Shown here: piece by piece, positions 27,201 through 35,537 of the stretch
Position numbering within the stretch: position 1 is the first letter of the stretch
Layout of the letters: every line of letters starts with the position of its first letter
Origin: Rhizobium terricola
GTDB lineage: Bacteria; Pseudomonadota; Alphaproteobacteria; Rhizobiales; Rhizobiaceae
NCBI RefSeq assembly: GCF_012927355.1
Contig: NZ_JABBGK010000008.1
Span: 60,058 to 124,057 of the forward strand
Direction: 5' to 3'
Length of the DNA: 64,000 bases
Notes under the pieces: generated by a model
What the model saw: only the letters and a program-made list of their open reading frames with translations
The model's database searches: none
What the model was told of the DNA's origin: nothing
Made by a program: the position numbers and the translations under genes

Positions 27201-29339
27201 CGCATCGATATCGTCGAACGGACCGGAAACCACGCTGAGCTTCGGCGCGTTGATCGCGGCGATTTCCGCCATACCGGACAAATGGGCCTCAAGCTCCTCC
27301 GGCGCTGCCCGCACGGAGATCATCGCACCCGCCGGCTGCTTGTGCATCAGCCGTCCGCGGGCTGCGACGAGGGTCAGCGCGTCCTCGAAGGAGATAGCAT
27401 TGGCAAGCGTTGCGGCCACGAACTCGCCGACGCTGTGGCCGATCATCGCGTCCGGTTTCAGGCCGCGGCTCATCCACAGCCGCGCCATCGCGTGCTCGAC
27501 GAGATAGAGGCACGGCTGCGCGATCCGGGTCTCGCGTTGCTCCTCGGCCATCGCCTCCGTCACCGGCCCGGTGTGGCAGATGTAGTCGCGGATATCGACG
27601 CTGGAACTCATCTTGAGGACTTCGGCGCCCCGATCGATCCAGCGGGTGAATTCCGGCTCGCGGTTGTAGAGCCCGGCGCCCATGCCGACATACTGGGCGC
27701 CCTGCCCCGGGAACATGAAGACGACCGGAGGACGGACGTCCTCGGCAACCGCCGTCAACACCTTTTCGGCTCGCAACTGCTCGATCGCCGCTGCCTCGGA
27801 ATTTACCGCGATCGCGCTGCGATGCTTGAAGTGATGGCGGCCGGTCTGCAGCGTGCGGGCGACCTGCGACAGCGGCAAGCCAGGATTTGCTTCGAGATAA
27901 GCGGCAAGGTTTGCGCGCATGGCTGCCAGCGCGTCGTCGGAACGCGCCGAAAGCGGGAGTATGTACGGTCCTTGACCATCGTCGATGACGGCTCGCGGAC
28001 GTACCGGAGCTTCCTCCAGCACCACGTGGATATTGGTGCCGCCGACCCCAAAGGAACTCACCCCGGCCCGCCGCGGCGCCATCGCGTCGGGCCAGGTCGT
28101 CGTGCTCTGCGGAATGTAGAATGGGCTCCGATCGAGATCGATCCTCGGGTTGGGAGCCTTGTAGTTGGGCATCGCCGGGATCTTGCGGTTATAGATCGAG
28201 AGCGCCGCCTTGATCAGACCTGATACGCCCGCCGCCGCATCCATGTGCCCGACGTTACCCTTGACCGAACCGAGCGCGCACCGGCCAGCCGTTTCGGACA
28301 TGCCGGAAAATGCCCCCTTCAGTCCGGCAAACTCGATCGGGTCGCCAAGCGGGGTTGCCGTTCCGTGGCATTCCACATAGCCGATGGTGGATGGATCGAA
28401 CCCTGCATGGGCAAGCGCTGCCGCGATGACCTCGGACTGGCCTTCGGCACTCGGTGCGGTGAACCCGATCTTGTCGGAACCGTCGTTGTTGATGCCATAT
28501 CCGCGAATGACCGCGTAGATCCGGTCGCCGTCCTCGAGCGCATCCTCGAGCCGCTTGAGCAGCACCACGCCGGCCCCGCTCGCAAAGACGGTGCCGCTGG
28601 CATCGACGTCGAAGGGACGGCAGATCCCGTCCCGCGAGACCATACCGCCTTCCTGGTAGATGTAGCCGCGCTTCTGCGGAAGGGTGATCGAAACGCCGCC
28701 GGCCAGAGCCATGTCGCAGCTGTAGGTCAGGAGGTTCTGGCACGCCTGGGAAACGGCAAGCAGCGATGTCGAGCAGGCCGACTGGAGCGTGAAGGCCGGT
28801 CCCCTCAGATTGAACTTGTAGGCGACCCGCGTTGCGAGCGCATCGGCCACTGACCCGACGATCTGGTTGAAGCAGCCGATCTGGTAGTTCGAGGTGAACT
28901 CCTCGACCTTCGCCCGATCGCCCAGCACGTTGTTGAGCAGGTAGGTCGGCATCGAGCAGCCGGCGAAGACGCCGACCAGCCCCGCATTGCGGTAGGGATC
29001 GTAGCCGGCGCTTTCCAGGGCCTCCCAGCAGACCTCGAGGAACACACGATGCTGCGGATCGGTGACAGCCGCCTCGCGCGGATACATGCCGAAGAAGTCG
29101 GCGTCGAACTGCTCGACTTCATCAAGGAAGGGGCGCGACGCCACATAGTCCGCGCCTGCCCTCTCCTCGTCGGTGAAAGCGTCCTCGATCTCATCCGGAG
29201 CAAATGTCGAGAACGACGTTTCGCCCGCCTCGATCAGCCGCCAGAGCGCCTCGACGGTCGGAGCGCCTGGAAATCTGCCCGACATGCCGACGATCGCAAC
29301 ACCACCGGGCGCAATGGCGTCAATCTCGTTCTCTCTCAT
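21204..29339 (-). CDS. Hybrid PKS-NRPS megasynthase KS-AT-ACP-AMT-C-A-PCP
   Basis: Megasynthase of 2711 aa. KS at ~12-440 has Cys189 (QSACSTS), His325 (ECHGTATP) and His365 (GNVGHMDAAAG). AT at ~538-890 has Ser636 (GHSVG) and HAFH at 732-735, which indicates malonyl-CoA. ACP Ser974 (LGFDSL) is followed by an Ala/Pro-rich linker (~1020-1150). The class III aminotransferase at ~1170-1615 has PLP Lys1454 (YGKVIGGG). C at ~1645-2075 has an intact HHIVCDG (1778-1784). A at ~2105-2590 has code residues D-I-L-Q-L-G-M-I-W-K, close to glycine codes. PCP Ser2643 is in LGADSL. KR, DH and ER domains are absent, so the beta-keto group is expected to be transaminated. The order resembles the KS-to-AMT part of iturin-type synthases, without the acyl-ligase start. 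Confidence 0.93.
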   Translation of the reverse strand: MRENEIDAIAPGGVAIVGMSGRFPGAPTVEALWRLIEAGETSFSTFAPDEIEDAFTDEERAGADYVASRPFLDEVEQFDADFFGMYPREAAVTDPQHRVFLEVCWEALESAGYDPYRNAGLVGVFAGCSMPTYLLNNVLGDRAKVEEFTSNYQIGCFNQIVGSVADALATRVAYKFNLRGPAFTLQSACSTSLLAVSQACQNLLTYSCDMALAGGVSITLPQKRGYIYQEGGMVSRDGICRPFDVDASGTVFASGAGVVLLKRLEDALEDGDRIYAVIRGYGINNDGSDKIGFTAPSAEGQSEVIAAALAHAGFDPSTIGYVECHGTATPLGDPIEFAGLKGAFSGMSETAGRCALGSVKGNVGHMDAAAGVSGLIKAALSIYNRKIPAMPNYKAPNPRIDLDRSPFYIPQSTTTWPDAMAPRRAGVSSFGVGGTNIHVVLEEAPVRPRAVIDDGQGPYILPLSARSDDALAAMRANLAAYLEANPGLPLSQVARTLQTGRHHFKHRSAIAVNSEAAAIEQLRAEKVLTAVAEDVRPPVVFMFPGQGAQYVGMGAGLYNREPEFTRWIDRGAEVLKMSSSVDIRDYICHTGPVTEAMAEEQRETRIAQPCLYLVEHAMARLWMSRGLKPDAMIGHSVGEFVAATLANAISFEDALTLVAARGRLMHKQPAGAMISVRAAPEELEAHLSGMAEIAAINAPKLSVVSGPFDDIDAVCAALEKAGIAFSRLHTSHAFHSAMMDPCIDDLRELAAKVTYGKATIPYISCVTGDWQNDQLGRSPDYWARHCREPVRFSDGLTTLCRDRKPVLVEVGPGRTLSVFASQTISRNGVASIVQSMPEHDRAYAAAASLAEAHGRLWMVGRELNWPELPAGGERALPLPTYPFQRQRHWIDAPPSARRMALMGTAPIQVLQQPSQGETETKSEMSTMNAISPSPVASRIPELETSLLTLLGDMSGEPLDPGSKAESFLELGFDSLFIGQFAQKIEKQYGIKISFRELLSNIPSIVALAQYLDKAMPAETRTVEAAPPLMPAPAAVAAPVPVTMPAAIAAPVTASPAIATIAPPMMPVARGATSLDASLEAVLQSQLSLAQTLFAQQFQVLQAASTASVVMAPSPVRVDVPVVREAAAVQTAPATSSVAPPAATAAAPEEQGEIGTDRIRLYKPGARSAGPELTPEKQKFVADLITAYVARNRKSKEFTEKNRRRLADPRTASGFRADWKEMIFPIVSDRSKGSRIWDIDGHEYIDLVNGFGQTAFGHAPDFLVEAMKEQMDAGFAIGPQTPLAGEVAELICAMTGHERVTFCNTGSEAVMAAMRVARAVTGRDRIVMFANDYHGQFDEVLIKGRNRSNNPVALPIAAGIPNASVSNMIVLRYGEPESLDWIRANAGDIAAVIIEPVQSRHPELRPQDFVRSLRDIATQSEFALVFDEVVTGFRVDPGGMQAVWGIRGDMATYGKVIGGGMPIGILTGSSRFLDALDGGHWNYGDDSVPMVAPTFFAGTFVRHPVVLSAVRAVLQHIKGEGAALYSRVAARTEALVEEINADLGKRGIAPVVNGYKSWFVVDFGNQDPLGGLFYPHLRMNGIHIQDGYPCFLTTAHSEEDFRSIAKAFRDGIDALQSVGIMAGKGTIAAKALTSSSPAVIVSSVVRPETAPLTEAQSEIWLAAQAGDEASCSFNESFTLMLDGTLDQSAFIEAAKSVVSRHDALHIRFDRTGARFSFIPDFSLDVEVIDLSAEADTDAALRDLIDDEAHSPFDLVNGPLARARLVRLASERHAFIFSAHHIVCDGWSMNVLVEELSAAYSGLVHGDRPQFEPALSFATYATELAPKADVDGATAKFWLDQFKDIPDLPEMPFDRPYPERRTFAGGTCTGHVGPEIYKELKKRGAKAGATLFSTLLAALQVMVAKMSGQSDLVIAVPSAGQSLLDDRILVGHCVNLLPLRQTVEAASSFEAHLKDTQQLVLKAFEHQDYTYGTLVKTLGIKRDPRRLPLTGIQFNLERVAAGAEFDGLSAKLEPNPKAFSNFDMFLNMIEGRDGIRIDVDYNADVLDRETVERWIGHYVSLVTALAKGMESPIADLSLLSEAETGLLVRSVNQTDTDYERDQFAFSLFSRRAAEQPDAVAAVHRGETITYGELEASSNQLARHIRSTIPQGGQRIALLVDRSLGMLVALLGIMKSGHAYVPLDPSHPDPRLRQTLETARPVAMICDSEAGAALAGEGVTVIRLDTEKEALGRLPTEAPDTLPTDTASTAYVIFTSGSTGTPKGVAVSHRALTNFLVSMAHEPGFTRDDTLVAVTTISFDIAGLELYLPLVTGGKVVVADRTQVQDGFALVRLIDECGATVLQATPTLWQMLVEAGVGKSATLKKLCGGEPLPKDLARTLARMDGELWNMYGPTETTIWSSVQRILDNDEPITIGHPIANTQLFILDTHGRIAPVGVTGELCIGGDGLAEGYFERPDLTDAAFVKRDIDGSGPRRLYRTGDVGRRLVDGSLQLLGRRDNQIKLRGFRIELGDIESVVAAVKGVRQCAVVGVRNTKGDVSLVCYYVADPDGPAPDSATLAAHARVNLPAYMVPAVWVLETELPQTANGKLDRKALTNREVRPQEVVAVVKVKPRTPMEEKLWTIWKGVLDNDNIGVEDNLYALGADSLTIFRIAARMLDAGLPLEAKHLLRHPSIAELAAYADEQKDQELPTVAHQIPSLKDFRNGARRRIESVS

Positions 29340-31264
29340 GGGGAGCTCCTGCGGAACTGGGAGACGGTTCTTCTCTGCAAGGCGGCGCGTTGGGCGAGCG
29401 TCATGGACCTCTCGGCCTGCAGCTGCCGTCCGTCGAGAAACTGCGCCAGCTCACGAATGGTCGGATGTTTGAAAAGGGCGAACACGTCCACGTTTCGCCC
29501 GAGCTCGGCCTCGAGCCCGGCATGGACGCGCAGAAGCTGGAGCGAGGTCCCGCCGAGATCGAAGAAGTTGCGGTCGAGGGGGATGTCGGCGGCGCCGAGT
29601 GCGTTCTGCCACAGTCGCGTGAGGATTTCCTCGTTCTGGCTTTCCGGCGCTTCGGTCTTGACGTCCTCGACGGCCGGAAGCGGCAACTTCGCCCGATCCA
29701 CCTTGCCTGCCTTGGTGAGCGGAAACTCACGAAGGACCAATGCAGCGCTCGGGATCATGTAGGCCGGCAACGCGCTGCGCAGTTTTTCCATGACCGCGGG
29801 CACGAAGCCGGCATTGTCGATGTCGGCCTCGTTGCGCGGCCGGAGATAGGCGACGATGCGTTTGATCGACGGCCCCTGATCGTGGCACGTCACGAGCGCA
29901 TCGAGCAGCCGGGGGTCGCGGCGCAGCGCCGCTTCGATCTCGTCGAGTTCGATGCGCTTGCCATTGATCTTGATCTGCCGGTCCCGACGCCCCTTGAAGA
30001 ACAGCGTTCCGTCCTCGCCGATCGTCGCGAGATCACCGGTGAGATAGCAGCGCATGGGACCGTCGGCCGTCTCGACCGAAACGAACTTTTCGGCCGTCAG
30101 GTCCGGCCGGTTGATGTAGCCGATCGCCACCCCGTCCCCGGCAAGCGCCAGTTGCCCCTCGACGCCGGGAGGCAGAGGCTTCATCGCGTCGTCGACAACC
30201 ATGACCCCGGTGTTGGAAATGGCCTTTCCGATCGGCAATTCCGGCTCCTGGAACCCTTGCGGCACGGTGAAGGCCGTGGCGATGACGGTGCATTCCGTCG
30301 GGCCGTACGCATTCGTCAGCCGGCAGCCGGGATAGGCAGCCTGGAAACGGCGCACGTGGCCGGCCGAACCTGCCTCCCCGCCGAACAGCGCATGGCGCAG
30401 GGAAGGCAGGCCGGCGCTCGCATGGTCGCAGAAGAGGTTGAAGAGCCCCGTCGTGAGGAGCGCGACCGTCACGCCGTTGTCGCGCATGACGTCGCAGAGG
30501 TCCGTCAAAGAGAAACTCCCGCGCGGCATGCCGACGAGAAGCGCACCGTTGACCAGCGCGCCCCATATTTCGAAGGTGGCCGCATCGAACGAGATCGTCG
30601 CCGTGTGCAGTACGACGTCGCTCCGGTCGAAATCGATGTAGTTCTGGTCGAGCACCAGGCGGGTGATGCCCCTGTGTGGAATGGCAACACCCTTCGGCCG
30701 GCCGGTCGAACCGGATGTGTACATGACATAGGCTGCGTCGCCGCCGCTCACCACCGGAAGTTCGACGGATGCGTCCAAGTCGAGCTGGACGAGAAGTTGG
30801 GGCAGATCGACCAGTCGGCTGCCCACGTCCGGCAGCGCCGGCATGTTGATGCCGGATGCTCCGTCGACGAAAACGACCTTGGGCGCGCACTCGCCGATCA
30901 CATAGGCGAGATGGTCGGCCGGGAAAGTGGGATCGATCGGCAGGTAGGCGCCGCCAGCCTTCAGGATGGCCAGCTTTGCGACAACCGTATCGAGAGCCCG
31001 CGGTACGAGCAGCCCGACGACATCGCCCTTCTCGATACCCTGCCTGACGAGGTAGCCGGCAAGTGCATCGGACAGACGGTCGAGTTCGCCGTAGCTGATC
31101 GAACGGTCACCGAACAGGATGGCCGTGGCCGAGGGGTTGGCACGTGCATGTTCCCGAACGACGTCGTGAACGCTACGCTCCCTGTCATAGCGGATGCGCG
31201 CGCCGTGGCTCGTCTCCGGCACCGAACCCGTGCCCGTCATCCGCTGTTCTCTGGAATCACTCAT
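29336..31264 (-). CDS. NRPS loading module A-PCP
   Basis: Protein of 642 aa from the chosen ATG; an upstream ATG at 31354 would add 30 residues but has a badly spaced ribosome-binding site. The adenylation domain (~30-525) has A3 YTSGSTGRPKG, A5 NAYGPTE, A7 YLTGD and A10 with Lys521 (LTKAGKVDR). The PCP (~540-612) has Ser574 in LGGTSL. Aligning the pocket to GrsA gives D-A-F-L-L-G-A-V-I-K, a hydrophobic pocket I cannot assign to one amino acid. It lacks a C domain, so it is the likely starter, passing its aminoacyl group to the KS of the next protein. The downstream gene overlaps its stop in ATGA. Confidence 0.91.
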   Translation of the reverse strand: MSDSREQRMTGTGSVPETSHGARIRYDRERSVHDVVREHARANPSATAILFGDRSISYGELDRLSDALAGYLVRQGIEKGDVVGLLVPRALDTVVAKLAILKAGGAYLPIDPTFPADHLAYVIGECAPKVVFVDGASGINMPALPDVGSRLVDLPQLLVQLDLDASVELPVVSGGDAAYVMYTSGSTGRPKGVAIPHRGITRLVLDQNYIDFDRSDVVLHTATISFDAATFEIWGALVNGALLVGMPRGSFSLTDLCDVMRDNGVTVALLTTGLFNLFCDHASAGLPSLRHALFGGEAGSAGHVRRFQAAYPGCRLTNAYGPTECTVIATAFTVPQGFQEPELPIGKAISNTGVMVVDDAMKPLPPGVEGQLALAGDGVAIGYINRPDLTAEKFVSVETADGPMRCYLTGDLATIGEDGTLFFKGRRDRQIKINGKRIELDEIEAALRRDPRLLDALVTCHDQGPSIKRIVAYLRPRNEADIDNAGFVPAVMEKLRSALPAYMIPSAALVLREFPLTKAGKVDRAKLPLPAVEDVKTEAPESQNEEILTRLWQNALGAADIPLDRNFFDLGGTSLQLLRVHAGLEAELGRNVDVFALFKHPTIRELAQFLDGRQLQAERSMTLAQRAALQRRTVSQFRRSSP

Positions 31265-31579
31265 CGGCTTTTCCCGTGCGTGGATGGTCTGCAAAACACA
31301 TCGATCAGAGAGACGGCATTCATCTCGAGGCGACAGGGTCTCGAATGCGGCCATTCCTCAGCAGCCAGAATTTCATGACGGGGAGAAATAAAAAGCTGAT
31401 CATTGGGCTGACCCGCGCGACCGATCGGGATCATTGACCTAAGTCATTTGGTCAGGGAGCCGACCCAACTTCACCCTTCGCGGTGTCGGATGGCCAAGCG
31501 ATCACCGGACTGCAAGAGCCGGCGCAAGGAGCACAGGCCGCACATGCGCAATTCGCGCCGGCCGGCCTGCCCGACTGGG
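31265..31579. other. Intergenic region upstream of the NRPS-PKS operon
   Basis: No coding sequence is supported. It should hold the promoter of the minus-strand NRPS-PKS operon. A dyad TGACC...GGTCA lies at 31435-31454, and the 11-mer GACCGATCGGG at 31419-31429 recurs in the exopolysaccharide promoter region at 39095-39105. No convincing -35/-10 pair was identified. Confidence 0.4.
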
Positions 31580-32437
31580 TCAGTTCAGCCTGTAGGCGCG
31601 GGCGTAGTCGACAAACATGTGGGATGGATTGGGCGCCGCGTCCTTGGTCGGCCCATCGGTCAGGGCAAGATTGAGCAGCATGTACATCGGCTGGCGATGT
31701 TCCGCCTGGGTTTCCGTCTTCCAGACAAGCTTGCGATCGAAGTAGATGCGGATGAAGGCGGGATCGACCTTCACGCCGTAGGTATGGAATTCCCCGGGAT
31801 CTGCATCGCGAAAGGCCTCGACCCGGGTGCCCTTGACATAATGCCGGTCGTCCCTGAACCAGACATGCACGACCGAAGAATAGGCGCCCGGCTTGTCCCC
31901 GTTGTATTCGAGGACATCGATCTCCGCGGTCGACTTGCTGCGGTCCTTGCCGATCAGCCAGAAGGCAGGCCAAAGCCCGGGGCCCGTCGGCAGACGCGCC
32001 CGCATTTCGAAATAGCCATATTGCTGCGCAAAGCCATTGTCCTTCGGATCCACCGAGGCCAGCAGGCCCGAGTGCCAGTCTCCCTCCGCATCCCGGCGCG
32101 CTTCGATACGAAGGACGCCGTCCTGGATGTGGAAAGGACCTTTTGGCCCGGGCGCGCCGAACCGGGCACCTCCAAAGTCTCCCGACCAGGGCGTGTGAGC
32201 GATCCACCGCGTACCCGGCCCCCATTCGGAAGCACTGAGCTCATCGAATTCATCCGAGAACGCAAGCGGCATCCGATCGGGATCGATGGCATCGCCGCTG
32301 TCGCCGGGAGCATCGCCATTCGCAGTGGCTGCGCCGCCAAGGGCCAGCATCAATCCCAAAGCTACGGCGAGCCGCACCCCGGAGATGCGGCGCGGGGAAG
32401 ACGACAGGCAGCGTCGGAGGGCGGAGTACAACATCAT
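31580..32437 (-). CDS. Secreted GH16 endo-glucanase (ExoK-like)
   Basis: Glycoside hydrolase family 16 protein of 285 aa. The N-terminus has a signal peptide-like hydrophobic stretch (~22-40, VRLAVALGLMLALGGAATA). The GH16 active-site motif E-I-D-V-L-E lies in STAEIDVLEYNG, supplying nucleophile and acid/base glutamates, and the flanking GLWPAFWLIG and FHTYGVKVDP are typical. Such enzymes cleave beta-1,3/1,4-glucans; in Sinorhizobium ExoK trims succinoglycan. It lies at the edge of the exopolysaccharide locus and divergent from the polymerase gene, so depolymerisation of the local polysaccharide is a reasonable inference. Confidence 0.9.
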   Translation of the reverse strand: MMLYSALRRCLSSSPRRISGVRLAVALGLMLALGGAATANGDAPGDSGDAIDPDRMPLAFSDEFDELSASEWGPGTRWIAHTPWSGDFGGARFGAPGPKGPFHIQDGVLRIEARRDAEGDWHSGLLASVDPKDNGFAQQYGYFEMRARLPTGPGLWPAFWLIGKDRSKSTAEIDVLEYNGDKPGAYSSVVHVWFRDDRHYVKGTRVEAFRDADPGEFHTYGVKVDPAFIRIYFDRKLVWKTETQAEHRQPMYMLLNLALTDGPTKDAAPNPSHMFVDYARAYRLN

Positions 32438-32636
32438 CCGCGTTGCATAGCGTAGGGATCCTCCCGCGAACTACCGCCAAAATCGGTTCGTGCCCTACCG
32501 AAAAAGGCTTAGCTGGAGACGTAAATACAGTCGGTCCCGTCGCATGATAATTTACCGAGCATTGGCAATGCGTTGAATGGCCGGTGTACGGTCAGGGGCC
32601 TGGCGGCCTTCGACAGCGAACAGGGCGCAAGATGAG

Positions 32637-34088
32637 ATGAGCTTTCAGTTTATGGGACTGATCACCCTCGTCGCAGGCCTGATCATCCTCGCAGCACCGG
32701 TCACCTGGGCCTTTCCGGTGATGGTTCTTTCCACGGCCTTTGGCGCCGCCGCAGCAATCGGACTGCCTGCGCTGGGCGGCGCCTCCGTTCTGGTGCCGAG
32801 CCTCTTTCTCGTTTTTTTCACGCTGCGTGTCTTCATGGCCTGCGGCGAGGGCCAGATGCTGACTGCACTTGCACCCGGACGCCCCGGTTTCTGGCTGCTT
32901 GCGCTGACGGCCTTCGGGCTGTTGAGCGCGATATGGTTCCCCCGGCTGTTCGAAGGCATGACCGAGACGATGACGGTCGAGCGGGTCGCGGGGGCACGAA
33001 ACGTCATCGCGCTCACACCGTTGCGTTTCACCTCCAACAACATCACGCAATCGGTCTACGCCCTTGGCGGCCTCGTCTGTTTTGCCGCGACCTTCGCCTA
33101 TTTCCGTCATGCGGGAAGGCCGGAGCACCTGGTGAAGGCCATCCTTGCGGTGGCCATGCTCGATCTCAGTTTCGCGTTCGCCGACGTCCTGACCTATTTC
33201 ACCGGCACCGAATACCTCATGAGTTTCGTCCGCACCGCCAATTATGCGATGCTGACAGCCGCAGAGAAAGGTGGCTTGAAGCGTATCTCCGGGTCCTTTC
33301 CCGAGGCGTCGGCGTTCTCCGAATATACACTCGTGCTCTTTGGCGTGACGGCCAGTCTCTGGCTGGACCGCGTGAAGACTGGGAAAACGGGAATTGTTGC
33401 GGCTCTGTTGCTCGCGGCTCTGCTCCTGTCCACGTCTGCGACAGCCCTGATCGGAGTGAGCATTGTGCTGACCCTCCTGTGGATCCGCACTGCAGTGACG
33501 TCGATGCACACACCCGGTACAGGTCGCCCCGCTTTTCTGGTGGTCAGCCTTGCGGTCATCCCGGCGATCGCGCTGACCCTTGCCACCCTGTTTCCGGCGG
33601 CCACCGACAGCCTGCAGGACTTCATGCATGAAATGCTGTTGTCCAAGGCCGACAGCCAGTCCGGGCGCGAACGCGGCATGTGGAACGCGATGGCCTATCA
33701 GGCATTCCTCGACACCTTCGGGTGGGGAGCAGGCCTGGGCAGCGCGCGTGCCTCGAGCTACCTGCTTGTTCTCATGTCGAACCTCGGCGTTCTTGGCGTC
33801 GTGCTCTTCGCGATCTTCACCGGCACGGTCCTGCTGTCTCCGTCCCCCTCCACGCACCAGGGCGTCGAAGACGTGACTGCCGCAACCATTCGAGCAGCCA
33901 AGATCGGCCTTGTCTCCGTTCTGGCGGCAGCTCTCGTGTCCGGCACTGTCTACGACCTCGGCATGATGTTCTTCGTTCTCGCAGGCAGTGCCGTTGCGCT
34001 CGGTGCTTCCAGACTGCCTGCCGCAACACCCCTCTATTCCACTACACCTGGCCGTCACCACCACCCGGCCCCGGAGAGCGTCCGATGA
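32637..34088 (+). CDS. Wzy-like polysaccharide polymerase (O-antigen ligase/ExoQ family)
   Basis: Inner-membrane protein of 483 aa with roughly 10-12 hydrophobic segments, the first starting at residue ~6. The loop GSFPEASAFSEYTLVLFG and the later SGRERGMWNAMAYQAFLDTFGWGAGLGSARASSYLLVLMSNLG are typical of Wzy/ExoQ-type proteins that polymerise undecaprenyl-linked repeat units at the periplasmic face. An ATG at 32637 was chosen; in-frame extension to 32577 adds 20 residues without membrane character. The stop overlaps the pyruvyl transferase start. Confidence 0.85.
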   Translation: MSFQFMGLITLVAGLIILAAPVTWAFPVMVLSTAFGAAAAIGLPALGGASVLVPSLFLVFFTLRVFMACGEGQMLTALAPGRPGFWLLALTAFGLLSAIWFPRLFEGMTETMTVERVAGARNVIALTPLRFTSNNITQSVYALGGLVCFAATFAYFRHAGRPEHLVKAILAVAMLDLSFAFADVLTYFTGTEYLMSFVRTANYAMLTAAEKGGLKRISGSFPEASAFSEYTLVLFGVTASLWLDRVKTGKTGIVAALLLAALLLSTSATALIGVSIVLTLLWIRTAVTSMHTPGTGRPAFLVVSLAVIPAIALTLATLFPAATDSLQDFMHEMLLSKADSQSGRERGMWNAMAYQAFLDTFGWGAGLGSARASSYLLVLMSNLGVLGVVLFAIFTGTVLLSPSPSTHQGVEDVTAATIRAAKIGLVSVLAAALVSGTVYDLGMMFFVLAGSAVALGASRLPAATPLYSTTPGRHHHPAPESVR

Positions 34089-35377
34089 AGCTCGTCGTTT
34101 TCAATGTGAAGTTCAGTGAAAACCTCGGAGACGGGCTTCTGGCTGCATGCATGGAGACCGCCCTTTCGGAACAGGCGGACATCGAGGTGGAAACGATCGA
34201 CCTCGCCGGACGCAGGGAGTTCGGGACCACCAGCCGGAATCGCCGCCGTTTCATCCGCATCCTTCACACGCTTCCTCCCTTCGCGCGACGGCTCGTGGTG
34301 CACCTGGCCCTCCGTTCGAAGCTGGCGGAGCTCCGCCAGGAATGGGACAGCAAACTCGCCACAGCCGACGCGGTGGTACTTGGTGGCGGCAATCTTCTGC
34401 AGGACGACGACCTGAACTTCCCCCTGAAAGTCGGCACATTGGCGGACTGCGTGCGCAGGCGCGGCATACCGCTTGCCGTCTATGCCGTCGGCGTCAGCGG
34501 TCACTGGTCCGCGCGGGCCCACTCTCTCTTCTCGCGCATTGATCAGGCTGGGCTCGTCCACATGTCGGTCCGAGACGAGACGGCCCGCGCCAACTGGATC
34601 CGCCACTTCCCGGAGGGACCGGTGCCGATCGTGCTTCCCGATCCTGGCCTTTTGACCGGGCGCAGCTTCCCACCAAATGCGCAGGGTCGGCAGTACGATG
34701 CGGCGGATGTCATTGGCGTCTGCGTCACCGACCCGATCATCCTGGTTCATCACGCCGACAAGAATGGCGCGGAGATCGGATTGCGAACGGTCGACGATTA
34801 CAGCGAACTCGTCCGCCTCCTTGTCCGGCAGGGCCATCGCGTTCGCCTGTTCTCCAACGGCGCCCGTGAGGACCAGGCGTTTGCGGAACAGATATTCACC
34901 AGCCGCGAATTAGCTCCCCTCAGAGGGACGGAACAGCTCGAGCTTGCGGATCGCCCGACTTTACCAGAGCAGCTGGTCGGGATCATCGGATCGACGTCGG
35001 GCATCATCGCCCACCGCCTGCATGCCTGTATCGCCGCCTACGCGATGGCGATCCCCCATGTCGGACTGGGGTGGGATTCCAAGGTGGAAAGCTTCTTTCG
35101 GTCAGTGGCAAGGGAAGCCTTTTTCGCCAAGGGGGAACTCGCTACGCCCAACCGTCTCGCAGCACTGATCGATGCCGCCCTGCGCCAGGGAATAGACAGG
35201 ACCGAGCACGAGTCACGTATTGCGGCGACATTCGCCGGTGTCGCCGCTATGAAAGCCGCTCTCTTGGAACGTAGCGGAAATGTCCGTTTCGGCGAGATGA
35301 GCCAAACCGATGCAGACCAGGCAAAGCATTCGCTGCAACCGGCATGGCTGGAGCCGCCATTCGCGCTCGAAAGCTAG
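34085..35377 (+). CDS. Polysaccharide pyruvyl transferase family protein
   Basis: Protein of 430 aa of the CsaB/WcaK/ExoV-type family, which adds pyruvate ketals to polysaccharide sugars using phosphoenolpyruvate. Signatures are FSENLGDGLLAACMETAL at the N-terminus, AVVLGGGNLLQDDD and SGIIAHRLHACIAAYAMAIPHVGLGWDSKV near the C-terminus. It is cytosolic. It overlaps the polymerase gene by 4 bp, so it likely modifies the repeat unit made here. Pyruvylation would make the polysaccharide acidic. Confidence 0.88.
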   Translation: MKLVVFNVKFSENLGDGLLAACMETALSEQADIEVETIDLAGRREFGTTSRNRRRFIRILHTLPPFARRLVVHLALRSKLAELRQEWDSKLATADAVVLGGGNLLQDDDLNFPLKVGTLADCVRRRGIPLAVYAVGVSGHWSARAHSLFSRIDQAGLVHMSVRDETARANWIRHFPEGPVPIVLPDPGLLTGRSFPPNAQGRQYDAADVIGVCVTDPIILVHHADKNGAEIGLRTVDDYSELVRLLVRQGHRVRLFSNGAREDQAFAEQIFTSRELAPLRGTEQLELADRPTLPEQLVGIIGSTSGIIAHRLHACIAAYAMAIPHVGLGWDSKVESFFRSVAREAFFAKGELATPNRLAALIDAALRQGIDRTEHESRIAATFAGVAAMKAALLERSGNVRFGEMSQTDADQAKHSLQPAWLEPPFALES

Positions 35378-35417
35378 ATCGCACCCAAAATTGGTTTCAC
35401 CAGGCGCGTCTCCCACC

Positions 35418-35480
35418 AAGAATACCCAGTGACGAGATTTTTTTGTCACTCTACCATTAAGTTCAAACGGGTATCTTAAA
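35418..35480. promoter_or_regulatory. GGTATTCTT-type repeats and dyad before the Crp-family gene
   Basis: AAGAATACCC (35418-35427, inverted) and GGGTATCTTAAA (35469-35480) precede the Crp-family gene. Related copies GGTATTCTTAA (36310-36320) and AATACCCAAGAA (36384-36395) lie downstream of it and before the LuxR gene. A dyad AGTGAC-N11-GTCACT (35428-35450) sits between the first two. This looks like an operator set for one of the two regulators. Confidence 0.45.
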
Positions 35481-35537
35481 CCAGCATTTTCTGATATAGA
35501 TAGATGTGCTGATGGGTAAGAGCGGGTGGGTGGTTGG

